DNA from: Mediterraneibacter agrestimuris
GTDB lineage: Bacteria; Bacillota; Clostridia; Lachnospirales; Lachnospiraceae
Length of the DNA stretch: 64,000 nt
NCBI RefSeq assembly: GCF_943193195.1
Contig: NZ_CALPDG010000001.1
Span: forward strand, 62,001 to 126,000
Direction: 5' to 3'
The notes under the pieces were generated by a model. The model made no database searches, was not told where the DNA came from, and saw nothing but the letters and a program-made list of their open reading frames with translations. Below are positions 1-9,004 of the stretch, one piece after another. The stretch's first letter is position 1. Every line of letters begins with the position of its first letter. The position numbers were made by a program, and so were the translations under genes.

Positions 1-1634
1 GGATTGTATCCGGCGCCTGCCTTTGTAATCAGCCGCCCATCAACACCGATCGGCTTACTAACCGTTGGCGGAGTTTCCGGTCCTACCATGCCGCCGTCAT
101 CGGTCATCCATTCATACTCCAATGTTGCATTATTTATAAATTCTTTATAATTTTCACTATGGAAATACTCTTCGCTGATATAAGTTTTGTAGTTCACTTT
201 ATACTGATCTGCAAGCTTATCCGTATTAAATATCAGATCAAATCTGTCCTCATTCGGAGATACGTTTATCATGTGTCCAAAGTCAACGGCTGTCTCATCT
301 GTCTCCGTCCCAGACCGGTATGCTTTAATCGTAATATCTAAAGCATTAAATTCGGCATATTCCTGCCCGTTTGTCATCCGGTCATGCAAAATCAGCTTAT
401 TCAAGTCCTTACCGTTTGTATTGACTGTTACTTCCCATTCAACATATTTCCCTTTTAAATCTTCTTTAAGTCCGCCCACACTTTCTTTCAAAAGCCAGTC
501 AACTTTCTTGAACATCGCCTCTCCGGTGACCTCTGTTCCCACTTTATCCCCCTTAGCATTCGTTAACCATGCTTTATTTGTCACTTTCCTGTCAGTTATG
601 GAAGCAAGTCCTTTATCCGTAAGCGTTGTTTCATAAGTAATCGTTACCGGATCACTCTTTTCGGATACCTCCTCCGGAATTATACACTTAATTGTTGTGA
701 CGGTTTCTGTAGTATCCACCTGTAACACTGCGTCTGTAACATTAATATCATTTATTTTAAAACTCCCCTGCCTGTATTCATGGTATGCCGAATCAAACTC
801 ATCCACCAAAGCCAACGGCAAATCTGCCTCTTTCTTGCCCGGCTCATATATTATCGTCCATGTAAATATTCCGTTGGCATATGCTCCCGTTTTCTCTGAC
901 AAGGAAGAAGCTCTCGGCTGATTTTCTTGAATTAATATAGTCAATGTTTCACTGTCTAATACAATCTCGCATTGCTCAGATTCATCCGGTCTGCCCAGCT
1001 TAACCTCATCAAGCTTACACCCTAAAAATACATAGGCTCCATCAATTCCATCCGGCGCTTTTATCTCCAAATTGCTTTCAAAAATGAGACTGGCACTAAT
1101 TTCTCCGTCCGTTTTTTTACAACGAAGCGTTGCATACGGTATAGCAGAACCTTCTAAACACAATGGTGTATCTGGCACTGCACTCTTCCATCTCAGTCCA
1201 TCCGGAAGCTCAAGACGATATTCCTTACCTGACCTCTCATCCAACTCCTCCTCTGGTACTGCAAATAAATATTCCATAATTAACTGGTCATCAAATGATA
1301 CCATTTCCCCATCCTTTAAGATTTTACTCTCTTCCGGCTGTCCTGATATCCATGTATTGTCTTTAAATAACTTCCTTGAAAAAGTTAATTCGGCTTCTCC
1401 AATTACAGGTTCTACCTCTATAACGTCTACATCAACAGCTTCCACTGCAGTCTGATCATCCGTTTCAGCTTCTATATCGGCTGGATCCCCACTGTCCTGA
1501 GCAATATAGCTACTGTTATCAATGTCGCTCGTATTTTCTGCCTGTACGCTTCCTGTATTCCCCATCATACCAATCATAAGCATAACAGCTAATGTTTTCG
1601 CAATTATTGATTTCTTTTTTTCATGCCCTTTCAT
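1..1634 (-). CDS. Secreted Cna-like surface adhesin, 5' part (runs off left edge)
   Basis: An open frame of about 544 codons starts at ATG 1634 and reaches the window edge without a stop. The N-terminus has a signal peptide: Lys-rich start, hydrophobic core (SIIAKTLAVMLMIGMMG) and a likely cleavage site after SVQA. The mature part begins with an acidic, Asp/Glu-rich stretch and continues with beta-rich domains. A segment reading KYVEWEVTVNTNGKDLNKL, followed by LHDRM, resembles the collagen-binding/isopeptide-forming domains of Cna-type MSCRAMM adhesins. AAGGG lies 9 bases before the ATG; the nearby ATGs at 1638 and 1624 hit early stops. A cell-wall sorting signal would lie outside the window, so anchoring is inferred. 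The ligand is unknown. Confidence 0.75.
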   Translation of the reverse strand, partial: MKGHEKKKSIIAKTLAVMLMIGMMGNTGSVQAENTSDIDNSSYIAQDSGDPADIEAETDDQTAVEAVDVDVIEVEPVIGEAELTFSRKLFKDNTWISGQPEESKILKDGEMVSFDDQLIMEYLFAVPEEELDERSGKEYRLELPDGLRWKSAVPDTPLCLEGSAIPYATLRCKKTDGEISASLIFESNLEIKAPDGIDGAYVFLGCKLDEVKLGRPDESEQCEIVLDSETLTILIQENQPRASSLSEKTGAYANGIFTWTIIYEPGKKEADLPLALVDEFDSAYHEYRQGSFKINDINVTDAVLQVDTTETVTTIKCIIPEEVSEKSDPVTITYETTLTDKGLASITDRKVTNKAWLTNAKGDKVGTEVTGEAMFKKVDWLLKESVGGLKEDLKGKYVEWEVTVNTNGKDLNKLILHDRMTNGQEYAEFNALDITIKAYRSGTETDETAVDFGHMINVSPNEDRFDLIFNTDKLADQYKVNYKTYISEEYFHSENYKEFINNATLEYEWMTDDGGMVGPETPPTVSKPIGVDGRLITKAGAGYN

Positions 1635-1683
1635 CCATTGACACCCTTTTCCACTTCTTTAATTTTGTCTGCCAGTATTTTTG

Positions 1684-1711
1684 ATTATACATATGAAATT
1701 ATTGTTTGCAA
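1684..1711 (-). promoter_or_regulatory. Promoter of the adhesin gene
   Basis: On the minus strand TTGCAA (1711-1706) and TATAAT (1689-1684) are separated by 16 bases, about 50 bases upstream of the ATG at 1634. This is a good sigma-A-type match. Confidence 0.6.
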
Positions 1712-1799
1712 TGTACCCTGTTTGAAATTACTGAAAATGGATTTTTCTTACTCAAAACAGTCCGCCGGACTGTTTTATCGCACGTCCGGCAACAAAAAT

Positions 1800-1857
1800 A
1801 AAACCACTCTCCAAAATCTGATTTTCTCATTCACCTCAGATTTTAAAGAGTGGTTTT
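1800..1857 (-). terminator. Terminator of the C39-like gene
   Basis: An 11-bp stem (AAAACCACTCT with AGAGTGGTTTT) encloses a second 8-bp stem (AAAATCTG with CAGATTTT). It begins 5 bases after the stop of the 1862-4309 gene and is followed by a T-rich run in the minus direction. A separate perfect 11-bp hairpin (AAAACAGTCCG / CGGACTGTTTT) lies just beyond at 1754-1776. Confidence 0.7.
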
Positions 1858-1861
1858 CTAT

Positions 1862-4309
1862 TTATACCTTACAATATCCTATAAACGTATTTCCGCTTCC
1901 TGCCATCATCGCATCCATTTCATCCATTGATAAGGCAGTTATACTTCCATTCTCGGGATCCATATAAATGACTACATCTGTCGTATATCCCACCACAAGA
2001 ACCGCATGACCGGGATCCGGCATTGCGATCACCGGCATTCCCTTGTTGATAATATACAGTACCTGACTCAGCGTACATCCCGTCAGGTCGATCCGCTTCG
2101 CCTTATATCGCTCCATATATTCCACACATGCTTCCATACTTGTCTGACCATCCGCCTTCCGGAAAGCTTCCACCTCAACCGTATACGCCAAGTCCCGGTT
2201 TCCCTTTTCCCAGATATATGCCTGTTCAGAAGAAATCACAACACCAGAAATCTGCTCTGCTTTCTGGATCGCATAAGCCGCCTTGTCATATACTGCAACC
2301 AGTTCGCCAACCCCGTATACATAGTATTTATCTTTCTTCATCTTATCATCAAACGCAATCGTCACAGCTTCATCAATGCTGACCAGCTTCGGACGCAGAA
2401 TCTTCGGCGATATTTTTTTGAGACCCTCTGTAAATGTCAGACGCACCTGCGTTTCTTTTAACTCTGTCACAAATGTTTCTACCGTCACAGCGCTTTCCCT
2501 TCGTTCTTCGTTACTTGTGATATAATCCTGCTCCGTGCTTGTATAAATTCCGTCTGTCTTTTTGACGCGATTAACGGTCACCAAATTTTCTTCTACAAAT
2601 ATATCAGAAATATAAATATTTTCTTGTGAATATTTCTTCAGAGACTTTTCTGACTTATCAAATATCTCCATCTCATACATCGGTATGACAGTTTCGCCTG
2701 CTACTGTCTTTCCCTTATCCACTGTCTTTCCGTAACCGCAGATAAAATCATTATTAATAAATCCCAGCGGCCGGATATAAGAACCTTTTGGTGCTTCCAC
2801 ATCATAGAATTCTCCGGCTGCCAGATTCATCACCCGGACTTCTTCCGCTTCATTCAGCCCCCCATCAATCTGATATGCTATCAGATGTCCGTCTGCGCTT
2901 GCGGCATACTGCCCTTCTGTCAGTTCCTCTGCCAGTACTTTCTGTCTGCCGCTTCCCACGTCTGCACAATACAGTGTACCGCCAGCAAGCACATACAAAA
3001 GATGTTCCTGCTGGTTGTAATACACCATTTTTCCCAGTTCATCTTCTGCAATTGCAAATGATTTCGTACTTGGAATAAATGCAATCTCTCTCACTGCATT
3101 TTCTCTGATGTCAAAATAAAATACATTGACCCCCACTTTACCCTCGTGTTCTCCGCAGTTCATATATCCATATACGGCAAATGTAGTGCTTCCATCGTCT
3201 TCCATACTGATGATACGTACTTCATGTTCATCATTCCGGCTGCGCGCATCGCGCCCTTCCGCTTTGGCAAAGCTGAACACCTGAGATAATTCACCATTTT
3301 TCACATGATATGTCCAAAGGACCCGTTCCTGAACAAATGATATCACAGTCCCTTTCTTGTTCGTCACATAATCCACATCCGCGTCTGCCATTCCAAGCAT
3401 AATACCATTTTCATCCAATACAGCTTGATTTCCGTCAAACACCTGATTCATAGTCCGGTTATAATCCAACAGGAACATCTCTTCATTGCTGTATCTCACC
3501 CGGAAAAACTCTTTGACATTATAAGTTTCTTCTTCGCCGCTGTCCCCTCTGGCTGTCACCTGATACTCAGCCCGCAGAGAAGTAAAGACACTGTTGCACT
3601 CCTTGATCCCCCACTCCACATCTGTTACCAGCTTCGGTTCCATATCTCCCCATTCCACATGAGCCAGATTAGAATGAATATTGACAGTCTGCAGTGTCGT
3701 ATTATCACTCTCATCATTGGGTTCCAGATACTTAGCCAGAGTATTTCCGTCCTTGGCAATAGCTTTCTTATGAAAATCTTGTGCAAATTCCAGGCATTCC
3801 TTAATCCGCAAGTCCTGCTGCCTCTCGATTCGTGTGTAAAAATACACTTTTTCTCCACTATCACGCTCCATTTCCACCCGAAGAACAGATTCCGCTGTAT
3901 CCTCCGGCAGTCCCGCATTCAGATCCAGCGTCACATTCGTTCGTGAAATATCCTTAACCACACTTTTCAAATAAACAGTCTCACCATCTAATGAACATAC
4001 TTCATAACGAATATCAGTGATATCATTTCCATTACGCTGCAGGTTCATCATCAGCATCCCGTTATCACCAACCGGCGTAATCGTATCACGCATTGCTGTA
4101 ATATCCATCTCTTCCGTATATCCCGGCAGCACATTTACCGCCTGATCTGCCACCATAAAAGAGACTCTCGGCAGTGTCGGGTCACCGATCCCCACCGTCC
4201 GGTCATCCGGTCCTCTATTCGTGATCAGCGAGCTGACGACAAGCGCCGCTATAAATATTCCCAGCAGAATCCCCGTCCTCTTGCAAATATTTTTTATTCT
4301 TACTTTCAT
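1862..4309 (-). CDS. Membrane-anchored protein with beta-propeller-like middle and C39-like C-terminus
   Basis: An 815-residue protein with one N-terminal membrane segment (about residues 11-28, ILLGIFIAALVVSSLI) and the rest presumably outside. The middle (about residues 280-520) has repeated short beta-strand phrases typical of TolB/WD-like propellers. The last about 130 residues look like a C39-type papain-fold domain: GHAVLVVGYT supplies the His and YMDPENG the Asp/Asn region. The expected Gln-Cys nucleophile region (GVVISSEQAYIWEKG) has no Cys, so it may be a non-catalytic binding domain. The start overlaps the 3' end of the upstream methyltransferase gene by 95 bases; it is kept because the membrane segment begins right after it. 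Function is unknown. Confidence 0.7.
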   Translation of the reverse strand: MKVRIKNICKRTGILLGIFIAALVVSSLITNRGPDDRTVGIGDPTLPRVSFMVADQAVNVLPGYTEEMDITAMRDTITPVGDNGMLMMNLQRNGNDITDIRYEVCSLDGETVYLKSVVKDISRTNVTLDLNAGLPEDTAESVLRVEMERDSGEKVYFYTRIERQQDLRIKECLEFAQDFHKKAIAKDGNTLAKYLEPNDESDNTTLQTVNIHSNLAHVEWGDMEPKLVTDVEWGIKECNSVFTSLRAEYQVTARGDSGEEETYNVKEFFRVRYSNEEMFLLDYNRTMNQVFDGNQAVLDENGIMLGMADADVDYVTNKKGTVISFVQERVLWTYHVKNGELSQVFSFAKAEGRDARSRNDEHEVRIISMEDDGSTTFAVYGYMNCGEHEGKVGVNVFYFDIRENAVREIAFIPSTKSFAIAEDELGKMVYYNQQEHLLYVLAGGTLYCADVGSGRQKVLAEELTEGQYAASADGHLIAYQIDGGLNEAEEVRVMNLAAGEFYDVEAPKGSYIRPLGFINNDFICGYGKTVDKGKTVAGETVIPMYEMEIFDKSEKSLKKYSQENIYISDIFVEENLVTVNRVKKTDGIYTSTEQDYITSNEERRESAVTVETFVTELKETQVRLTFTEGLKKISPKILRPKLVSIDEAVTIAFDDKMKKDKYYVYGVGELVAVYDKAAYAIQKAEQISGVVISSEQAYIWEKGNRDLAYTVEVEAFRKADGQTSMEACVEYMERYKAKRIDLTGCTLSQVLYIINKGMPVIAMPDPGHAVLVVGYTTDVVIYMDPENGSITALSMDEMDAMMAGSGNTFIGYCKV

Positions 4310-5537
4310 ATATTTCTATCCCCATATTATATGATCTTTTTAATAATTTTCCCAACATCGGTTCTACCTTCAAAAATGTTTCACACTCCCTGATCTCATC
4401 CAGCTTTTTCTGCCTGTTTTCTTCCGCCTGATCCGCATTTCTAACAGCCTGCGGTTTTGCAATTTTTGCGTAAGACAAAGCAGGATTCTTTACAGCCCGC
4501 AGAAGAATATTTTTCGGTGTATGCTCCATGTCGATAAACTCCATTACCTGTACATGATACCCTTCACTTTCCAGATACTCTGCGCGCAGACCATCCGTCA
4601 CAAGCGCCGCAAACCGTTCTTTCAGAAGTCCGTATCTCATGATCGGCGCCAGCACATCATTTTCAATCTGTCTGTTCAATTCATGCTGACAGCACGGAAC
4701 TGAAAGAATCACCCGTGCATTCCAGCCAACCGCCTTCGCCAGCGCATAATCCGTAGCTGTATCACAGGCATGAAGCGTCACAACCATATCCACTTCACTG
4801 ACCCCTTCGTAATCTGCAATATCCCCCACACGGAATGTCAGCTTTTTATAACCGTATTTCTCCGCCAGTTCATTACAGTGCCGGATAACCTCCTTCTTTA
4901 AATCCAGACCAATAATACGAATATCATATTTTTTCATCTCATGCAGATAATAATACATGGCAAATGTGAGATATGATTTGCCGCAGCCAAAATCCAGAAT
5001 AGTTACCTCCCGCTTCTTATCAAGCTGCGGGAGAATATCCTCGATAAATTCCAGAAAACGATTGATCTGGCGAAACTTATCGAACTTCGTACGGACAATC
5101 TTACCTTCCTGTGTCATGACTCCCAGGTCCTGCAAAAAAGGAACCATAATCCCTTCCTGCAGGATATACCGCTTGCTCCGGTTATGAGAAACATCCATCT
5201 GCCCTGATTTTCTGCCTTCTACTTTTCGTTTCTGGATCGTCACTTTACTCTTTTTACTAATCAGCACGGTATAATCCATATCTCCGGAAGATAACTGCAT
5301 CTGACGGAATTCACCCATCGCATTGTCTATCCGTTCCACAGCCTCTGCCACATCCAGATTTTCATGAAACACTTGTGTCTTCGTAAAAGATTCACACTGA
5401 AACAAACGCTTCTCCTTAATCTCTACCGGCCGAACCTTGATTTTCAGGATCCCCTCTTTTGTGCGGGGATTGCTGATAACCGCCTGTATAAAATCCCTGT
5501 TTAATGTATTACTTAATAATGCTTCTATTTCATTCAT
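4215..5537 (-). CDS. Class I SAM-dependent methyltransferase
   Basis: A 440-residue protein. The SAM-binding core is at about residues 175-290: motif I reads ILDFGCGKSYLTFAM, followed by IIGLDLKK, VGDIADY and VVTLHACDTATD. The HACDTATD and VPCCQHELN phrases are typical of the Methyltransf_32 group (relatives of eukaryotic METTL25/GSTCD), whose bacterial substrates are mostly undefined; RNA is a plausible target. SD AAGGA lies 6 bases before the ATG at 5537. The C-terminus runs 95 bases into the next gene, an unusually long overlap that ties the two genes transcriptionally or hints at a shifted 3' end. Family assignment is firm, substrate unknown. Confidence 0.85.
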   Translation of the reverse strand: MNEIEALLSNTLNRDFIQAVISNPRTKEGILKIKVRPVEIKEKRLFQCESFTKTQVFHENLDVAEAVERIDNAMGEFRQMQLSSGDMDYTVLISKKSKVTIQKRKVEGRKSGQMDVSHNRSKRYILQEGIMVPFLQDLGVMTQEGKIVRTKFDKFRQINRFLEFIEDILPQLDKKREVTILDFGCGKSYLTFAMYYYLHEMKKYDIRIIGLDLKKEVIRHCNELAEKYGYKKLTFRVGDIADYEGVSEVDMVVTLHACDTATDYALAKAVGWNARVILSVPCCQHELNRQIENDVLAPIMRYGLLKERFAALVTDGLRAEYLESEGYHVQVMEFIDMEHTPKNILLRAVKNPALSYAKIAKPQAVRNADQAEENRQKKLDEIRECETFLKVEPMLGKLLKRSYNMGIEIYESKNKKYLQEDGDSAGNIYSGACRQLADHE

Positions 5538-5595
5538 ATTCTTTCCTTAAATCTCAATCTATATCAATCAAGTATCTATGACAGTGAATTTTCTG

Positions 5596-6519
5596 CTATT
5601 TCAATAGCATTCCAAGATATTTCTCAAAATTTGCCCCCTCATTGCGCGACACACGTTCTTTTGCTGAATCTGATGTCGCCGCTCCTATAAACGCTCCTGC
5701 CAGTTCCACCGTTTGGAAAATATCGTCATTCCTGATAATTCCTCCTGCTACAACTGAAGCAAACAAATCACCTGTACCGGAAAAGCTTCCACCGATATAT
5801 GGAAAAGCCGACAGCTCTGTACGCTGTTTTGTTACCGTCAAATTGCCGATTTTCATCTGGTCTTCCTTTTCATCAAAGAATCGGATTCCGGTTACGATAA
5901 CCGTTTTGACTCCCTGAGCAAGAAGTTCTCCCGCTAATCGTTCTATCTCTTTAATCAAATGTTCTTTATTCCGGCAAAAATTCAAATCTCCATTCTCCGG
6001 TTTATCCAGGACGGAATCTGCCGGGCCTTCCTTTTCCCTGGCTATGCGGATAATTTCCTTATAATCGCTATCCGTCAGCAGACACAGTTCCATAAGATTC
6101 GGCGTCACCACATCTGCCCGTGCTGCCAATGCCTTCATATCACACAGCAGCGTATCTGTACAAAATGAAAAACGGGTCCCTTCATCTCCCATGATCGGAT
6201 CCACCAGAAGGACCGTATCTTCTTTATAAAATGTATCCAGAAAGCAAAATACTTGCTGAATCTGCGCATCACTTCCCATAAACCCGGTATAAATCCCGTC
6301 AAAACATGCTCCCATTTTCTCCCATTCCTGACGGAAATATTCCATTTTTTCTGTATAATCATCAAAATAATAACTGGAAAACCCGGTCTGTGCGCTCAAT
6401 ACTGCCGTAGGCAGCGGACACGGCTGTGCTCCCATTACTGAAATCACTGGAATTGCCGCCGTTAAAGAGCATCTTCCGAATCCGGACAAATCATTGATAA
6501 CTGCTATTCTTTTTGTCAT
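5596..6519 (-). CDS. pdxY: Pyridoxine/pyridoxamine kinase (PfkB/ThiD-like fold)
   Basis: Phosphorylates the 5' hydroxyl of B6 vitamers for PLP salvage, by family. The protein starts MTKRIAVINDLSGFGRCSL and carries AVLSAQTGFSSY, VDPIMGDEG, TPNLMEL and the anion-hole motif GSFSGTGDLFAS near the C-terminus, the ordered signatures of PdxK/PdxY. I place the start at ATG 6519 because AGAGG lies 7 bases upstream; an in-frame ATG at 6555 lacks a site. Length is then 307 residues, normal for the family. It lies downstream of the gntR pair; a TTGACA box (6621-6616) could give it a separate promoter, but the -10 is poor. Confidence 0.85.
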   Translation of the reverse strand: MTKRIAVINDLSGFGRCSLTAAIPVISVMGAQPCPLPTAVLSAQTGFSSYYFDDYTEKMEYFRQEWEKMGACFDGIYTGFMGSDAQIQQVFCFLDTFYKEDTVLLVDPIMGDEGTRFSFCTDTLLCDMKALAARADVVTPNLMELCLLTDSDYKEIIRIAREKEGPADSVLDKPENGDLNFCRNKEHLIKEIERLAGELLAQGVKTVIVTGIRFFDEKEDQMKIGNLTVTKQRTELSAFPYIGGSFSGTGDLFASVVAGGIIRNDDIFQTVELAGAFIGAATSDSAKERVSRNEGANFEKYLGMLLK

Positions 6520-6640
6520 AGTGTACCTCTTTTTGATTACAATCAATCCAGTCAAAGAGCTGAACTGTTATTCCTTTTAAAACTCTCCTTACAGAATGCC
6601 GTTTTTTCCCTCAAATGTCAAGTATGACGAACAGCCTGTC

Positions 6641-7375
6641 CTAATCACTCTCTGCGTTATAACGGAACTCCGTAAAAGAAGGATTCATATAACTTCGCGT
6701 ATACTCCACAACTTGATCGTCCTGATCAGCGCCCTGATACTCTATCAGGAAAATTGCAGTCCCTTTCTTTAATTTCAGAAGTTCCGCCGCTTTATCGTCT
6801 GCGTTGCATACAACAAGCTTCTGTGTAAAATGTACAGGCAAATGTCCTTTTGCATCCATATAATCATAGAGAGATACCTTTGCAAAATCAAATTTCTCAA
6901 TATCCTCGAAATATTTCTCCGGTACAAAAGTACATTCAATTGCAAATGGTTCTCCATTGCCGAGTCTCACACGCTCTATTCCCCATACCGTTTCTGACAT
7001 CGGCAGGCATAGCTGGTAATTCAGATAATGGTTTCCCTGCACACCGCCCTTTCCCAGCACCTTATTCGTCAAAGTAATATCTGTTTTTCTCAGCATTGCA
7101 CTGATTCCTACATTGTCTGCCTCCAAAGCATAATCAAAATCAATCTTTTTATTATCTCTCTTAGCTACAAATGTTCCTGCACCAGGCTTACGTACAAGAT
7201 ATCCTTCGTCTACCAGACGTTCCACTGCACGTTTCACAGTCATTCGGTTAACGCCATATGTTTCCGCCATTTTTCTTTCACTTGGGATTGCCTCTCCCGG
7301 CAGATATTTCTTCTCTTCAATTCTCTTCACTATAACATCCTGAAGCTGAATATATAAAGGCATTCTATAATCCAT
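6641..7375 (-). CDS. GntR-family regulator with UTRA ligand domain (second of a pair)
   Basis: A 244-residue HutC-subfamily GntR repressor. The N-terminal winged helix (about residues 5-72) reads LPGEAIPSERKMAETYGVNR and MTVKRAVERLVDEGY; the rest is a UTRA effector-binding domain of the type that senses sugar phosphates or related small molecules. Its start overlaps the end of the preceding gntR gene by 11 bases, with GGGAG 9 bases upstream, so the two are translated as a unit. Position next to the PTS/SIS operon suggests it controls that operon or senses an intermediate of it; this is inference from context. Confidence 0.85.
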   Translation of the reverse strand: MDYRMPLYIQLQDVIVKRIEEKKYLPGEAIPSERKMAETYGVNRMTVKRAVERLVDEGYLVRKPGAGTFVAKRDNKKIDFDYALEADNVGISAMLRKTDITLTNKVLGKGGVQGNHYLNYQLCLPMSETVWGIERVRLGNGEPFAIECTFVPEKYFEDIEKFDFAKVSLYDYMDAKGHLPVHFTQKLVVCNADDKAAELLKLKKGTAIFLIEYQGADQDDQVVEYTRSYMNPSFTEFRYNAESD

Positions 7376-8126
7376 ATAATACCGCTCCCATTTTCTGTTC
7401 TATCTGTTCATTTCTCTGTTCAAAAGAAACCCAGTCTTTGTTCATCACCGCATGTATATATTGCAGAATATTACCCTCCCCATCATAGGTGATTCCTTCT
7501 TTCAGCACAAGCGGTGTCATCTTATCCACTTTCAGTGTCTTTGCTTCAAATTCATCCGCATATACAATCTCTATAATCTGTTCTTCACGCTTCGGAATAC
7601 GTCCGTACCCATTCCGCAAAATATCAAACAGAGAATTTTCCTCCAGATCATATTTTATCAGCTTGTCTGCTATACTCTCTGGAACATAAGCATACTCGAT
7701 CAAAATCGGCAGGAGCTCCTCCTTCCACCAAACTTTTCTCACTCTTGTTATCTTATTCAAAGAAGTGCCTATTGGAAGTTTGACCTTTCCGGATAACTGC
7801 TTGTCAACTTCTACCAGTTCAAATGCCAGCAGCTTATTCTCAATCCGCATTCCTATATGATTCAGTTTCTCACTAAAAGACTTAATCTGCCGGAGATCTG
7901 TTACAATCCTCTCATGCCCCATATAACGTCCGCTTCTCTCCTGAATCTCAATGATTCCCTCTTCTTCAAGCATTCGATATGCAGAGCGCACAGTTGCACG
8001 CTGAACTCCATATTGTTCTGCCAATTCCCTCTCCGACGGCAATTTCATCCCCGGCTGAATATTATTTTTTATAAAATAATATTTCAATTCATCTGCCAAA
8101 AATTCATCCTTGTTAAGTAGTTTCAC
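7365..8126 (-). CDS. GntR-family regulator with UTRA ligand domain (first of a pair)
   Basis: A 253-residue HutC-type repressor, starting with GTG at 8126 and AGGAGG 9 bases upstream. The winged helix (about residues 8-70) contains PGMKLPSERELAEQYGVQRA and TVRSAYRMLEEEGII; a UTRA domain follows. It has its own promoter (TTGGAA-17-TATACT) whose -10 overlaps CAAAATTGGTAT, a 12-mer also present in the promoter of the PTS operon at 13.8 kb. This suggests autoregulation and joint control of both units by one of the two GntR proteins. Which protein binds which site cannot be told. Confidence 0.85.
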   Translation of the reverse strand: MKLLNKDEFLADELKYYFIKNNIQPGMKLPSERELAEQYGVQRATVRSAYRMLEEEGIIEIQERSGRYMGHERIVTDLRQIKSFSEKLNHIGMRIENKLLAFELVEVDKQLSGKVKLPIGTSLNKITRVRKVWWKEELLPILIEYAYVPESIADKLIKYDLEENSLFDILRNGYGRIPKREEQIIEIVYADEFEAKTLKVDKMTPLVLKEGITYDGEGNILQYIHAVMNKDWVSFEQRNEQIEQKMGAVLYGL

Positions 8127-8150
8127 TTTCCCAAACCTCCTGACATAATC

Positions 8151-8179
8151 AGTATACCAATTTTGGACTGCTTTTCCAA
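8151..8179 (-). promoter_or_regulatory. Promoter of the gntR pair with shared operator motif
   Basis: TTGGAA (8179-8174), 17-base spacer, TATACT (8156-8151), about 25 bases upstream of the GTG start. CAAAATTGGTAT (8165-8154) overlaps the -10 and recurs exactly at 13785-13796. Confidence 0.6.
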
Positions 8180-8285
8180 TCCATTTTTACAAAAACACAT
8201 ACCAGAATATACTGGCCTGTTACCATGCAGTGTGGTGCACATCCCATGAGTGAGCAGTAACAATAATTTTTCTGTATTACACAAA

Positions 8286-8316
8286 ACAGAGCATGTCCGC
8301 CATGAACATGCTCTGT
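8286..8316 (-). terminator. Terminator of the PTS/SIS/HAD operon
   Basis: A perfect 11-bp stem (ACAGAGCATGT / ACATGCTCTGT, 9-base loop) 14 bases after the HAD gene stop, followed on the minus strand by TTTTGTG. It separates the sugar operon from the gntR promoter. An open frame across this interval (8123-8323) looks non-coding. Confidence 0.75.
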
Positions 8317-8330
8317 ATGCCAAATACTAT

Positions 8331-8996
8331 TTAATTATGTTGAATAATATCTAGAATTTCATTCAGACGGCTGATAAGAAAATCTGCGCTGCTCTGATCA
8401 AATCCAAATCTTTCATCACGGATCGCCGCCACCGGAATCCCTGCCGCATGTGCCGCCTGTATTCCATAAGAAGAATCCTCAACCGCAAGACACTCTTCTG
8501 GCATCATCCCCAATTCTTCCAGCGTCCGGATATATATTTCCGGATTTGGCTTGCTTTCTTTTAAATCTGCCCCGCTCATTATGACGTCAAACCACGGTTC
8601 AAGTTCAATCTCCTCCATCACCTTCTTAATCTCTTTCAGTGAAGAGGAAGAAGCCAGCGCAATTTTAAGCCCTTTCATTTTCAGGCATCCGACAACTTCT
8701 CTAAGCTGTGGATTCATGATTTCCTTTGCCGAAAACGGATAGTCCTCACAGAATAAATTAAATATTTCGTAGACATCTTCCCCCATGGGGATTTTCTTCC
8801 CTGCACTCACCCACCATTTTTCCAGAGTCCTCCTGTAATCCTGGGAAGATATCCCCGCCATTCGGCATAATTCCTCTTCTGTTACCTGAATTCCATTAAC
8901 ACTCAGAAACCTTTCCAGCCAGTTGTTATACACTGGTTCACTGTCTATAATGACGCCGTCCATATCAAAAATAACTGCTTTTATCCGCTGTCTCAT
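8331..8996 (-). CDS. HAD-superfamily hydrolase, beta-phosphoglucomutase-like
   Basis: A 221-residue HAD-IA protein with motif I FDMDGVIIDSE (about residues 10-20), motif II ALASSSSL, the conserved Lys in SKPNPEIY and motif III VEDSSYGIQAA. The helical cap and length fit the beta-PGM/phosphatase subgroup (PF13419-type). It is the last gene of the mannose-PTS/SIS operon, 8 bases after the SIS gene, so it most likely dephosphorylates or isomerises a sugar phosphate arising from the imported compound. The DxDG followed by V-I-I-D-S-E-P is compatible with either a phosphatase or a mutase. Confidence 0.85.
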   Translation of the reverse strand: MRQRIKAVIFDMDGVIIDSEPVYNNWLERFLSVNGIQVTEEELCRMAGISSQDYRRTLEKWWVSAGKKIPMGEDVYEIFNLFCEDYPFSAKEIMNPQLREVVGCLKMKGLKIALASSSSLKEIKKVMEEIELEPWFDVIMSGADLKESKPNPEIYIRTLEELGMMPEECLAVEDSSYGIQAAHAAGIPVAAIRDERFGFDQSSADFLISRLNEILDIIQHN

Positions 8997-9004
8997 CTTC
9001 GCTC

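Noticed and set aside
8193-8262. TGTTAC...GTAACA loose palindrome
   Set aside because: Only six outer pairs match, the orientation is opposite to the GTAACAGT family and no flanking duplication is seen.
8123-8323. 66-codon minus-strand frame between HAD and gntR genes
   Set aside because: It covers the operon terminator and the gntR promoter and has no protein-like composition.
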